Shown: in pieces, positions 8,333 to 17,336 of the stretch
Numbering within the stretch: the first letter of the stretch is position 1
Layout of the letters: each line of letters opens with the position of its first letter
Origin: Paludibacter propionicigenes
GTDB lineage: Bacteria > Bacteroidota > Bacteroidia > Bacteroidales > JAIFNL01
Assembly: GCA_020721325.1 (NCBI GenBank)
Contig: DYNA01000031.1
Coordinates: forward strand, 1-32,988
Reading direction: 5' to 3'
DNA: 32,988 bases
The notes under the pieces: generated by a model
Seen by the model: the letters and a program-made list of their open reading frames with translations, nothing else
Databases searched by the model: none
Told to the model about the DNA's origin: nothing
Position numbers and translations under genes: made by a program

Positions 8333-9286
8333 ATGAAATTATACATAATAGCCTTTTTAACTTTTTTTACAAGCATGGAAGCCTTTTCGCAACTATCGGG
8401 AATTGAGCTATACGAAAAGGTTATGAACGAATTGACAAAGAAGGAGTTAGACAAAGTAAAGCCTTATTACGAATATTACGAACAAGCCGATAACTTGATG
8501 CAAGAATCAGATAAAATGCTTCAAGACATAGCTCGAATTGAAGTAATTTATCCTCATGCAAGCCCAAAAGAGCAAAAGCAATTTGATAAACAAATAAAAA
8601 AATTGGAAGAGAAATCCATTGAAAATGTTATTTTAGCATCAGGGGTTTATACACAAGCCGATACCTTATTTTTTAATATCATTTATAAAAAAATACCGGA
8701 AATTGAAAAACCTAAAATGATAGCAACTAAACAATTGGCAGATAAATTAGTTGGTGAAGCGGTAGAACATATAGAAGTTTCAAGAAAATTAGCTCTTTTT
8801 TTAACCAAAAAAAAGATAAGCGATTTTGATATTTTAAAAACCTGCAAAGCAATAAAACATTTACAAAATTTAGCTATTTTAAAAATTTCAAGAGTTTTTG
8901 GTCTGTACTTGAAATGGAACGATATAGTAAGTTTTTATCAATCCGAATTAAAATTGCAAGAAGCTGAAAATAATGCTTTTGGTGTTTTTACCCAAAACGA
9001 AGATTCTGCTGTAACTTATTCAAACAAAGTAATTTATAGAATACAAATTTCTTCGAAAAAAAGCCCTTTAACCCAAGAAGAAATAAAAAGTTATCAAGAG
9101 AAATTTGGAGCAATGACCAAAATTATTGATAAAGATTGGATAAATTATAATGTAGGCAATTTTTCAACTTTTCAAGAGGCTTTTGATAAAATAGACCACG
9201 AAGAATGGTATATTACCACTTTTAAAAAAAATACTCCACAGCCATTATTTAAAACACTTAACGAAGAACTTTTAGATTTGAAATAA
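8333..9286 (+). CDS. Secreted protein with C-terminal SPOR-like domain
   Basis: Function unknown. The 317-aa protein has a signal peptide (about 1-19, ending AFSQ), so it should be exported. Residues about 20-215 are charged and helix-rich (KELDKVKPYYEYYEQAD, then Lys/Glu-rich helices), suggesting a coiled or TPR-like bundle. The C-terminal part (about 232-290) reads YRIQISSKKSPLTQEEI, then a short linker and a WINYNVGNFSTFQEAFDKI block. This is the pattern of SPOR-type domains (YxVQIGxF ... YRVxVGxF), which bind denuded peptidoglycan in characterised cases. The match is by pattern only and the second half is shorter than usual. It has its own candidate promoter and no close neighbour downstream, so it seems monocistronic. 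Confidence 0.6.
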   Translation: MKLYIIAFLTFFTSMEAFSQLSGIELYEKVMNELTKKELDKVKPYYEYYEQADNLMQESDKMLQDIARIEVIYPHASPKEQKQFDKQIKKLEEKSIENVILASGVYTQADTLFFNIIYKKIPEIEKPKMIATKQLADKLVGEAVEHIEVSRKLALFLTKKKISDFDILKTCKAIKHLQNLAILKISRVFGLYLKWNDIVSFYQSELKLQEAENNAFGVFTQNEDSAVTYSNKVIYRIQISSKKSPLTQEEIKSYQEKFGAMTKIIDKDWINYNVGNFSTFQEAFDKIDHEEWYITTFKKNTPQPLFKTLNEELLDLK

Positions 9287-9638
9287 ATAAAAAATGGTAT
9301 AAATTTCATCTTCTTATTGATATATAAAACTTTAAAAGAAATAGAATGTTTTTTATTTTTTCATATTTCTAAAAAAAAAATAGGTTAAAGCCGTAAACGG
9401 AATAAACATGTTTTTTTTAAAATATTTTGGTAATGCAATAAAATAATACTTTTTTTTGGAAATAACTAAATTTGGATTTTTTTTTAAGTTTTTCTATTTA
9501 GTTTTTACAATGATGCAATTTAACAAAGTAACAATTTTTTATAAGAATGTGGTAAAAATTGTGTTATTTTGTTATTTTTTTTAGAAAAATGCAATAAAAT
9601 TTCAAAGCGTTTAAAATCAAACATAATAAATCAAAATA
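9287..9638 (+). other. Intergenic region before the DUF2339 gene
   Basis: 352 bp of A/T-rich DNA. A -7 match TAAATTTG sits at 9467-9474 without a -33 partner at normal spacing, so it is only a candidate promoter for the membrane protein gene at 9639. Nothing else is recognised. Confidence 0.4.
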
Positions 9639-11972
9639 ATGCAAATAGCTGTTCCGGTTTTACTTGTAATCATTCTTGCCATAGTAATAGTTATGGTGGT
9701 TTTAATTATATTTCAGGGCGAAATGAACCGAAAAGTGGAAAAACTTTACAAACAGATAGCACGCTTAAATTCGGAAATAACAAGAAACCAACGAGATAAA
9801 GAGCGAAGAATAGCTAAAAATTTTAATCAAATAAAACCCAAACACACCAGCAACAGCGAATACAGATGCCTACAAACGGAAGGCCAACAAGAACAAGTGC
9901 GCAAACAAATCCGAAAATCGAGTAGTTTACCCGAAAAAATAGAAGAAATTTCAAAAAAAATTAAAAAAAGCAAGTATTCTAAAGAAGAATTTTTTGGCGA
10001 AAGCATAATAAATAAAATTGGAATAGTTGTTTTGGCTCTTGGAATTGCTTTTTTTGTAAAATATGCCATCGAAAGCAGTTGGCTCAATAATGCCGGAAGA
10101 GTTTTTGTAGGAATATTCAGTAGCAGCTTGTTAGTAATTATTTCTCACTTTTTACATAAACAATTTAGAGCTTTCAGTTCGGTTCTTTTGGGCGGTGCAA
10201 TGGCTATTTTATACTACACCACAGCCATTGCTTTTGACGAATACCATTTAATTTCAGAATGGGCAGCATTTTTTTTTATTTTCGTAATAACGGGCTTTAC
10301 AGTCAGTCTTTCAATAGCTTACAATCGAATGGAACTCGCATTTTTTGCCACTTTAGCCGCTTTTACCGCACCTCTTTTGGTTCGATTGAGTTTAGACAGT
10401 TATTTTATCTTATTCTCATATTTACTTATAATTAATTTGGGAATATTAATATTAGTTTATTACAAAAAATGGCTCATATTAAATTTTATTTCCTTTTATT
10501 CAACCGTAGTTTTCATTGGAATTTGGTTTATTTTGATGTATTTAAGAGAAAAACCGTTACCTAATTTTGAAACATTTTTCTTTATTACCGCCTTTTATCT
10601 TTTGTTTGTAACCATGCACATAATTTACAACATAAAAAGCAAACAAAAATTTTTGTCATTCCAGCTTTCAATGATAATAATAGCTAATATTAGCTATTAT
10701 TCGGGAGCATTAATAGTTATAAAATCTTCATTTTCAGAATATAATGGTTTTTTCACAGCATTAATGGGTGTAATAAATTTTATTTACTTTTTAATGCTTT
10801 ATCGCAAAAAAAACATCGATGTAAATGTATTAAATCTTTTTCTGGGCTTGGTTATTTTATTCGCAGCCTTAGTGCCTCCGGTTCAATTGATTGGAAAAAC
10901 GATAACTTTGGTTTGGTCAATACAAATGGTTTTAATCCTTTGGCTTTCGCAAAAAGTAAATTTTAATATCATGAGGCTCAGCTCATTAGGACTTCTAATT
11001 TTGATGCTGATAAGTTTGAGCATGGATTTATGGAAAATATATATAAATGCGTCGGCTTTGTCCAATCCCATGCCGGTTTTGATAAACAAAGGATTTGTAA
11101 TTTCATTTGTAGCCTCACTCATGCTGGGCTTATATGCTTATGGATTAGAGAAATGGCAAAAAGAGAAGTTTGTATTTATTTCCAAAAAACTTTTAAAAAG
11201 CATTATTTTGGCATTAATGGCAATAGGTTTTTACCTTACTTTTTTGTTAGAAATACGCTATCAAGTCATTCAAAGAGTAGATTATGAAAATTCTATAAAA
11301 ATATACTTAGGTATTTACAATTTTGCATTTTTATCGCTGGCATCATTCCCTACACTCATTAGCAGCCGTTGGAAAATGAATATGCTTTCGTGGTATGTGG
11401 GTTTTTTGTCGTTTTTTATATATGTTTTTTATTATCACAGCATATTTATTGATGTTCGCAACTCATTCCTCTTGCAATCGGGTGCTGAAAGCTTAGCTTA
11501 CAATGCACATTTTATTATCATTTTTATTTTGCTAATTATTATTTTTATATCGCTTCGAGCGGCTATAGTTTGCAAACGAATAAAGTCATTTATGGCAATA
11601 TTTTCGCTCTGGGCTTCGGTTGCCATGCTTCTGTATGTATTTAGTTCTGAGCTTGATAACATTTATTTAATGCATCAATATCGGAGCGGATTTCTTATCT
11701 CGCACTACATAACCAAAGTACATGCCATGCCTTACACGCTCTTGTGGGGAAGTTTTGCGTTTTTGCTTATTTCGCTGGGTATGTTTATCGAATTGCAAAG
11801 TATTAGAAATGTTTCTTTGGTTTTATTTTTTATCATTGTATTGAAAATGTTCCTTTTCGATATATCAAGAATAGGAAAAACAGACCAAATAATTGAATAT
11901 ATTTTTATAGGAATTGTTTTATTAATATCTTCATTTATGTATCATAAATCGAAATATACCCATTACAATTAG
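9639..11972 (+). CDS. DUF2339 family polytopic membrane protein
   Basis: A 777-aa inner-membrane protein of unknown function. Residues 3-24 form a first membrane segment, and about 25-115 are a basic, helix-rich cytoplasmic stretch (VEKLYKQIARLNSEI). From about 120 on there are some twenty or more closely packed hydrophobic helices, opening with GESIINKIGIVVLALGIAFF, the hallmark opening of DUF2339 proteins. Other family-like pieces are WLNNAGRVFVGI, GGAMAILYYTTAIAFDEYHL and the Arg-containing ends. Length and layout fit the family. The next gene, 200 bp downstream, resembles DUF3999 proteins, which are often encoded beside DUF2339 genes in other phyla, so the two probably act together at the envelope. 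Activity cannot be inferred. Confidence 0.8.
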   Translation: MQIAVPVLLVIILAIVIVMVVLIIFQGEMNRKVEKLYKQIARLNSEITRNQRDKERRIAKNFNQIKPKHTSNSEYRCLQTEGQQEQVRKQIRKSSSLPEKIEEISKKIKKSKYSKEEFFGESIINKIGIVVLALGIAFFVKYAIESSWLNNAGRVFVGIFSSSLLVIISHFLHKQFRAFSSVLLGGAMAILYYTTAIAFDEYHLISEWAAFFFIFVITGFTVSLSIAYNRMELAFFATLAAFTAPLLVRLSLDSYFILFSYLLIINLGILILVYYKKWLILNFISFYSTVVFIGIWFILMYLREKPLPNFETFFFITAFYLLFVTMHIIYNIKSKQKFLSFQLSMIIIANISYYSGALIVIKSSFSEYNGFFTALMGVINFIYFLMLYRKKNIDVNVLNLFLGLVILFAALVPPVQLIGKTITLVWSIQMVLILWLSQKVNFNIMRLSSLGLLILMLISLSMDLWKIYINASALSNPMPVLINKGFVISFVASLMLGLYAYGLEKWQKEKFVFISKKLLKSIILALMAIGFYLTFLLEIRYQVIQRVDYENSIKIYLGIYNFAFLSLASFPTLISSRWKMNMLSWYVGFLSFFIYVFYYHSIFIDVRNSFLLQSGAESLAYNAHFIIIFILLIIIFISLRAAIVCKRIKSFMAIFSLWASVAMLLYVFSSELDNIYLMHQYRSGFLISHYITKVHAMPYTLLWGSFAFLLISLGMFIELQSIRNVSLVLFFIIVLKMFLFDISRIGKTDQIIEYIFIGIVLLISSFMYHKSKYTHYN

Positions 11973-12040
11973 AATCGCAAACTAATGGTTTACAATATTT
12001 TAAAAGAATAACAATGTGATTTTTTTAAATAAAAAAAATA

Positions 12041-12048
12041 TAAATTTG
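12041..12048 (+). promoter_or_regulatory. Candidate -7 box before DUF3999-like gene
   Basis: TAAATTTG matches TAnnTTTG, 125 bp before the start at 12173. No clear -33 TTTG, so weak. If real, the DUF3999-like gene could be transcribed apart from the DUF2339 gene. Confidence 0.35.
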
Positions 12049-12172
12049 TAATATTTTTTTACGTTCTAATGTTTAAATATAATAAAAGATATTTAAAATG
12101 AACTAAATTTTGCTAATTTCACAAAAAAATCCATTCGTTTACGTTACAATATAATTAAAAAAAAGACTAAAA

Positions 12173-13402
12173 ATGAAAAAAAATATCTTATTTTTTATTT
12201 TAATTATTTTAATTCAAAATACATTCAGTCAAGAGTTTAATTGGCGTGCTACGGTAGAAAAAATAGACAGCAGCGGGTTTTATAATATTTATTTAAACCC
12301 CGATGTAACCTCGCGTCTGCGCTATGAATTGCCCGATATACGCCTTTTTGACAACCACAACACCGAAATTCCCTATATTTTGCGGCTCGACAGAAAACAT
12401 AATTACTCAAAAAAATTGAAAAAATTAGACATCATTAAAAATAAATATTTCATTAGAAAAGGCTTACGCCAAATTTTGGTAGAAAACAAACGAAAAGAAG
12501 AAATTTCAAATCTGATTTTGAATTTTGAAAAAACCAATGCAATTATTACAGCCAAAATAATAGGAAGTAACAATAAAAAAGATTGGTATATTTTAAAAAA
12601 TTCTTCGGTATTTCATGTTGAAACAAAAAAAGAAAAACAAGCCGAAATAATTATTGAAGATTTGCCCCTTACCAATTTCAAATTTTTTAAAATCGAAATA
12701 TCATCTAATAATAAAGAAAAACTGTTTGTGAAAAAAGTTTTTTACAAACAACATCTACACTCCGAACAAAATTTTATGCAATTGGTTTCACCTTTTTTTT
12801 CGCAAGACAATACCACCATTAAAGGCAAAAGCATTATTACCATAAAGTTCAAACAGCCCGAATTTATTGATAAAATGCGTTTTCGCTTTCGCGAAACGAA
12901 TTATTTTTTGCGCAAAGCCAATTTGTTAAAAATAGATAGCGTAGGCGAAAAAAAATTTCATTTACAACAATACGATAGAAAAAAATTTCAATTTGTTTTA
13001 AATTCTACCACCAACAATGAATTCTTTTTTACAAACTTTAAAGCGCAACAGCTCAGATTTGAAATTGAAAATCAAGACGATGCACCATTGGAACTCATTT
13101 CGGTACGAGCTTTTCAACAAAACGCTTACTTAATAGCTCATTTAGAAGCCAATAAAGATTATTACATACTCTTTGGCAGTAGCCGAACAGCGTCTCCATT
13201 GTACGATTTGAATTATTTTACCGATAGCATTCCACTCGAATTAACCAAAGTAGAAGTGGGAAAAGTAGCCATTAATCAAGATAAACTTTACAATAAAACT
13301 AAAATTAAAATACCAATTTATTTTTTATGGAGCATTACCATCGGTTTGGCAGCTTTTTTAGCTTTTATGGTTTTTAAAATGTTCAAAAAAATGAATTTAT
13401 AA
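12173..13402 (+). CDS. DUF3999-like exported membrane-anchored protein
   Basis: Function unknown. The 409-aa protein has a signal peptide (about 1-19, ending TFSQ), a large extracytoplasmic region and one C-terminal membrane helix (about 382-402) followed by a short basic tail (KMFKKMNL). Near the N-terminus, LPDIRLFDNHNTEIPYIL (54-71) corresponds to the LADLRVFNxxGxxVPY pattern at the start of DUF3999 proteins. The middle (about 95-350) looks like successive beta-sandwich domains, and ILFGSSRTASPLYDLNYF (354-371) also fits the family. DUF3999 genes commonly lie next to DUF2339 genes, as here, and this synteny is the main support for the assignment because the sequence is divergent. Confidence 0.62.
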   Translation: MKKNILFFILIILIQNTFSQEFNWRATVEKIDSSGFYNIYLNPDVTSRLRYELPDIRLFDNHNTEIPYILRLDRKHNYSKKLKKLDIIKNKYFIRKGLRQILVENKRKEEISNLILNFEKTNAIITAKIIGSNNKKDWYILKNSSVFHVETKKEKQAEIIIEDLPLTNFKFFKIEISSNNKEKLFVKKVFYKQHLHSEQNFMQLVSPFFSQDNTTIKGKSIITIKFKQPEFIDKMRFRFRETNYFLRKANLLKIDSVGEKKFHLQQYDRKKFQFVLNSTTNNEFFFTNFKAQQLRFEIENQDDAPLELISVRAFQQNAYLIAHLEANKDYYILFGSSRTASPLYDLNYFTDSIPLELTKVEVGKVAINQDKLYNKTKIKIPIYFLWSITIGLAAFLAFMVFKMFKKMNL

Positions 13403-13489
13403 TACAAAAAAAGATGAAGAATTTTGAAAAAGAAAAAACAATAAAATAATAAAATAATTTTACAAAAAAACAATAGAAAAATAGAACAA

Positions 13490-15907
13490 GTGTATTTGAA
13501 TTATATAAAAATTGCTATTCGGAATTTATTGAGGCATAAAACCTATGCAGTTATCAATATTTTAGGGCTTTCGGTAGGAATGGCTGCAAGTATTTTCATT
13601 TTTCTAATTGTAGCGCATCATTTAAGTTTCGATGAGCATTTTACTCATTATCAACGAATTTACCGCGTCAATGTTTCTACACAATTTGAAAAACAAGCCC
13701 GAATTACACCAAAAACACCTATTTTACTCAGCAAAACTCTCGAAAAATACAGCTCAGATATTGAAAAAACCTGTCAAATACTCAAAGGAAGTCATAAATT
13801 GATCAGCTACAAAACCGCCTATCAAACGTTAAATGATTTTTATTATTCCGACCAAAATTTTAATAAAGTCTTTGATTTAAAGATAATTAAAGGTGAAAAA
13901 ATCAACCCACTTCAAGACAGCGGAACGATAATACTTACTCAAGAAACAGCTAATAATTTATTTAAAAATGAAAATCCTATTGGAAAAACCCTTGAGCTTG
14001 ATAATGGTTGGAAGTATCGCGTTTCGGCTGTGTGTGAGGCACTTCCAGCCAATACGCATTTTCATTTTTCGGCTTTAGCCGATTTGAAATACGCTCAAAA
14101 CGAGATAAAAAAAACCTTCCAATTTGAAAAAGAATACCAAAATTGGCAAAACGACATGATTTCGACCTATTTTTTATTAAAAGAAAATGGAAGCATTCAA
14201 AACGTAAAAAAAGCCTTGAACGATATTTATAAAAAAGAAATTGAACCTCATTTACAAGAGTTTACGGGTTTAAAAATAACGGAATATTACAATCATGGAA
14301 ATTATTATCATTTCAAAATCCAAAAACTTAGCGATATTCATACCTCAAAAGATATTGAAAATGAGTTTGAAAGCACATATCCCAATTTTTATTTCGTTCT
14401 ATTTATTAGCATTGCACTTCTGATTTTAATTTTGGCAAGCATCAATTTTATGAATTTAACCACGGCGCGTTCCTCAACGCGTTCGATTGAAATTGCAGTG
14501 CGAAAAATAGCCGGAGCTTCGCGTAAGCAATTGATTTTCCAATTTTTAATTGAAAGTATTCTGGTAACATTTATTTCGCTTTTGTTTGCGCTTGCCCTAC
14601 TCGAACTCACTTATTCGCCCAATGCCAATTATGCGTCTGTTTATCAAAAACCAATTTATTTAATTTATATTGTTGCATTTACTACTATTTTAGGTTTTTT
14701 TTCGGGTTTTTATCCAGCTTTTTATTTATCGAGTATTTCTACCATTCATAGCTTGCAAGGCAAAGCTTCGTTAGGTGTTAAGTCGCTTAAACTCAGAAGG
14801 TTTTTAGTGGTTTTTCAACTCACCATTACATTTATTATTCTCATTAGCAGAGATGTTATTATTCAACAAATTGATTTTTTTAACCAGAGAAATTTTAATT
14901 TTAAAAACCACGATATTTACATCATCAAAAGGGCTTATGCGCTGGATACTTTAAAATATGATTTTATCAATGAAATAGCTCAAAATAAGAACATTATAAG
15001 TGCATGCTACCTCAATACCATTCCGGGAGAAGATGAAAATATGTTTCCGGTAGCCTTGAAAGATGGAAACAAAAAACTTGAATACATGAGCGAAATTTTT
15101 GTTTCAAAAGATTTTATTAAAACATTTAATATCAATGAAATACAAAAAAGTGATTCTGTTTTCCATTCCGAAGCGATTTCTATCAATCAACAAGCTGCAA
15201 AACTTTTGAAAATAAAAGACTTAACAGACTCAACTCGATTGACTTATTTTTTAGGAAACACCGAATTTAAAAATTTTAAAATTGTTTCAATCTTACAAGA
15301 TTTTCATTTTCAGGCACTTTATCACAAAATCAAACCTACCGTTATTCGATATGGAAAAGAGAACGATTATTATAAATATTTAGCTATTCGTATTAAAAAA
15401 GAAAATTCGGCACAAACCATTGAATATGTGAAAGATAAATGGAAAAAAAGAATAAATGACAACATTTTTGAAAAATTTTTAATTCAAATTCAATTGGTCG
15501 AACTGTACAAGAAAGAGTTAAATACTGCCGTTTTATTCATCATTTTTTCCGTTTTGGCTGTAATAATTGCCCTTTTAGGAATTTTTGGGCTTAGCGCATT
15601 TACCACCGTAAAACGAACTCGCGAAATAGGCATTCGCAAAGTTTTTGGAACACCTATTTACAAAATTGTTTTTTTACTTTCTTTTGAATTTATAAAATGG
15701 CTGTTTATTTCTTTCGTTCTGGCTGCTCCAATATCTTATTTTATTATGACTAAATGGCTGGAAAGATTTGCTTATCATATAGAATTTGATACTTTTATTT
15801 ACTTCAAAGTAGGAATATTTATGTTCGTTATAACTCTTTCTACAGTAGTGTTGTATGTATTTAGGGCGGCGCGGAAAAATCCGGCTCAATCGTTGCGACA
15901 CGAATAA
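13490..15907 (+). CDS. FtsX/MacB-type ABC transporter permease (orphan)
   Basis: An 805-aa inner-membrane permease of the MacB/FtsX superfamily in its duplicated form. TM1 is at about 20-43, a periplasmic MacB_PCD-like domain at 44-295, and three TMs at about 300-322, 349-373 and 387-412. A second TM block begins near 431-448, followed by periplasmic 456-680 and three final TMs (about 682-707, 726-752, 768-795). Both FtsX domains end with the typical coupling sequences: SIEIAVRKIAGASRKQLIFQF and, in the second, REIGIRKVFGTP. The start is GTG (13490), giving the normal MYLNYIKIAIRNLLRHK opening. Such proteins usually work with an MacB/LolD-like ATPase in mechanotransmission or lipoprotein/peptide export, but no ATPase gene is adjacent. 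The following amidohydrolase starts 52 bp later. Confidence 0.9.
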   Translation: MYLNYIKIAIRNLLRHKTYAVINILGLSVGMAASIFIFLIVAHHLSFDEHFTHYQRIYRVNVSTQFEKQARITPKTPILLSKTLEKYSSDIEKTCQILKGSHKLISYKTAYQTLNDFYYSDQNFNKVFDLKIIKGEKINPLQDSGTIILTQETANNLFKNENPIGKTLELDNGWKYRVSAVCEALPANTHFHFSALADLKYAQNEIKKTFQFEKEYQNWQNDMISTYFLLKENGSIQNVKKALNDIYKKEIEPHLQEFTGLKITEYYNHGNYYHFKIQKLSDIHTSKDIENEFESTYPNFYFVLFISIALLILILASINFMNLTTARSSTRSIEIAVRKIAGASRKQLIFQFLIESILVTFISLLFALALLELTYSPNANYASVYQKPIYLIYIVAFTTILGFFSGFYPAFYLSSISTIHSLQGKASLGVKSLKLRRFLVVFQLTITFIILISRDVIIQQIDFFNQRNFNFKNHDIYIIKRAYALDTLKYDFINEIAQNKNIISACYLNTIPGEDENMFPVALKDGNKKLEYMSEIFVSKDFIKTFNINEIQKSDSVFHSEAISINQQAAKLLKIKDLTDSTRLTYFLGNTEFKNFKIVSILQDFHFQALYHKIKPTVIRYGKENDYYKYLAIRIKKENSAQTIEYVKDKWKKRINDNIFEKFLIQIQLVELYKKELNTAVLFIIFSVLAVIIALLGIFGLSAFTTVKRTREIGIRKVFGTPIYKIVFLLSFEFIKWLFISFVLAAPISYFIMTKWLERFAYHIEFDTFIYFKVGIFMFVITLSTVVLYVFRAARKNPAQSLRHE

Positions 15908-15959
15908 AATCATGCAACCAGCTTTTTTTAACAAAATAATCATTTAACAATAAAATTTT

Positions 15960-17147
15960 ATGTATAAATTTAGTGCAAATTATATTTATTTAGGCAACGG
16001 AGAAATTTTAAAATACGGTATTATTAAACTTAATGAATCTGGAGTTGTAACAGAAATAATTGATACTAAAGGTGTTTTAAAAGAAGAACCGAGTTTGCAA
16101 TTTTATGGAGGAATAATTGTACCCGGATTTATAAATACACACTGCCATTTGGAACTTTCTTATTTTTGGAATAAAATTAACCAACATACGCATCTTTGGG
16201 GATTTATTTCCGATTTGCAAAAACAAAGAAAACAAACAGACCCGCTTAATTTAATAAAAGCCGCACAAACAGCCGATAAGCGCATGAAATCAGCCGGAAT
16301 TGTTGCCGTAGCCGACATAAGCAACGACAATTATACCATTGAAGTTAAGAAAAATTCTACCATCAAATACCTCAATTTAATTGAAACTTTTAGCACTCAA
16401 ACTCATTTAGCCGAAAAAATTTTTTCAAAAGCTCAAGAACTCCAAATGGAATTTGAAACCGCTGGTTTAGAAGCACATATAGTTCCACATGCCCCTTATT
16501 CGGTCTCAAAAAAACTGTTTCAACTCATTTCGGAAAATCAAAAACATGAAAAAACAATACTTTCAATTCACAATCAAGAAACGGAAGACGAAGATTTGCT
16601 TTTTAAAGAACGAACCGGAAATTTGCACAAAACTTTTAAAGATTGGGGAATAAATTTCGATTACATTGAAGGTTTTGCAGATAGTTCGCTGCAATATACA
16701 GCTCCCTTTTTAGATAAAAATGCTCCTATTCTTCTGGTTCACAATACTTTTTCAAAAAAAGAAGATGTTATTTTTGCACAAAATCACTTCAACAAAGTAG
16801 CTTGGGTTTTATGCCCGAATGCCAACTTATTTATTGAAAACCAATTACCCGACCTTGATGTTTTGACGCAAAATGCCAATCTAATTTGCTTAGGTACAGA
16901 TAGTTTGGCTTCTAATCACTCGCTTTCCATTTTTGATGAAATGAAAACCATTCAATTGCATTATCCTCAAATTTCGTTTGAAACGCTCGTAAAATGGGCT
17001 ACTTCAAATGGAGCGAAAGCCTTAGGTATCGAGAATCAATTTGGAAGCATAGAAATTGGAAAAAAACCCGGATTAAATTTAATTTCTCATTTTGATTTTA
17101 AAAATAATAAATTATTAAACAATAGTGTTTTAAAAGTTTTATTTTAA
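15960..17147 (+). CDS. Amidohydrolase-superfamily deaminase/hydrolase
   Basis: A 395-aa cytosolic metal-dependent hydrolase of the ATZ/TRZ/SsnA-like branch of the amidohydrolase superfamily. The N-terminal small beta domain leads to VPGFINTHCHLELS with the metal pair H61/H63. Later come VPHAPYSVS, SIHNQETEDED (His and Glu), LLVHNTFS and LGTDSLASNHSLS with the barrel Asp, then the returning beta domain (FGSIEIGKKPGLNLI). These are the usual metal and catalytic positions. Relatives deaminate purines, pyrimidines, 5'-substituted adenosines or aminodeoxyfutalosine, or dechlorinate triazines. The substrate cannot be fixed here; a menaquinone (futalosine) role is only a guess, since no mqn gene is present. 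It may share a transcript with the upstream permease (52-bp gap). It converges on the TonB receptor gene. Confidence 0.82.
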   Translation: MYKFSANYIYLGNGEILKYGIIKLNESGVVTEIIDTKGVLKEEPSLQFYGGIIVPGFINTHCHLELSYFWNKINQHTHLWGFISDLQKQRKQTDPLNLIKAAQTADKRMKSAGIVAVADISNDNYTIEVKKNSTIKYLNLIETFSTQTHLAEKIFSKAQELQMEFETAGLEAHIVPHAPYSVSKKLFQLISENQKHEKTILSIHNQETEDEDLLFKERTGNLHKTFKDWGINFDYIEGFADSSLQYTAPFLDKNAPILLVHNTFSKKEDVIFAQNHFNKVAWVLCPNANLFIENQLPDLDVLTQNANLICLGTDSLASNHSLSIFDEMKTIQLHYPQISFETLVKWATSNGAKALGIENQFGSIEIGKKPGLNLISHFDFKNNKLLNNSVLKVLF

Positions 17148-17241
17148 CCGTTAAATGAATTAATACGATGACTTATAGATTTTATACCTATTTTTAAAAT
17201 TATCAATGAGTTTAGTTAAAAAAAGGTTAAAAACAATAATG

Positions 17242-17258
17242 CACGCAAAGACGCAAAG
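17242..17258 (+). repeat. CGCAAAGA short dispersed repeat
   Basis: CACGCAAAGACGCAAAG holds two copies of the 8-mer. The reverse complement occurs as a three-copy array at 32644-32667. It lies in the 189-bp gap between two convergent genes. Confidence 0.7.
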
Positions 17259-17336
17259 TTTTATATTTCAATTAATTATAACCTCATTCTTTTACAACTT
17301 TACAGAAAAAAAGCTTTTTTATACTGCACTGATCAA

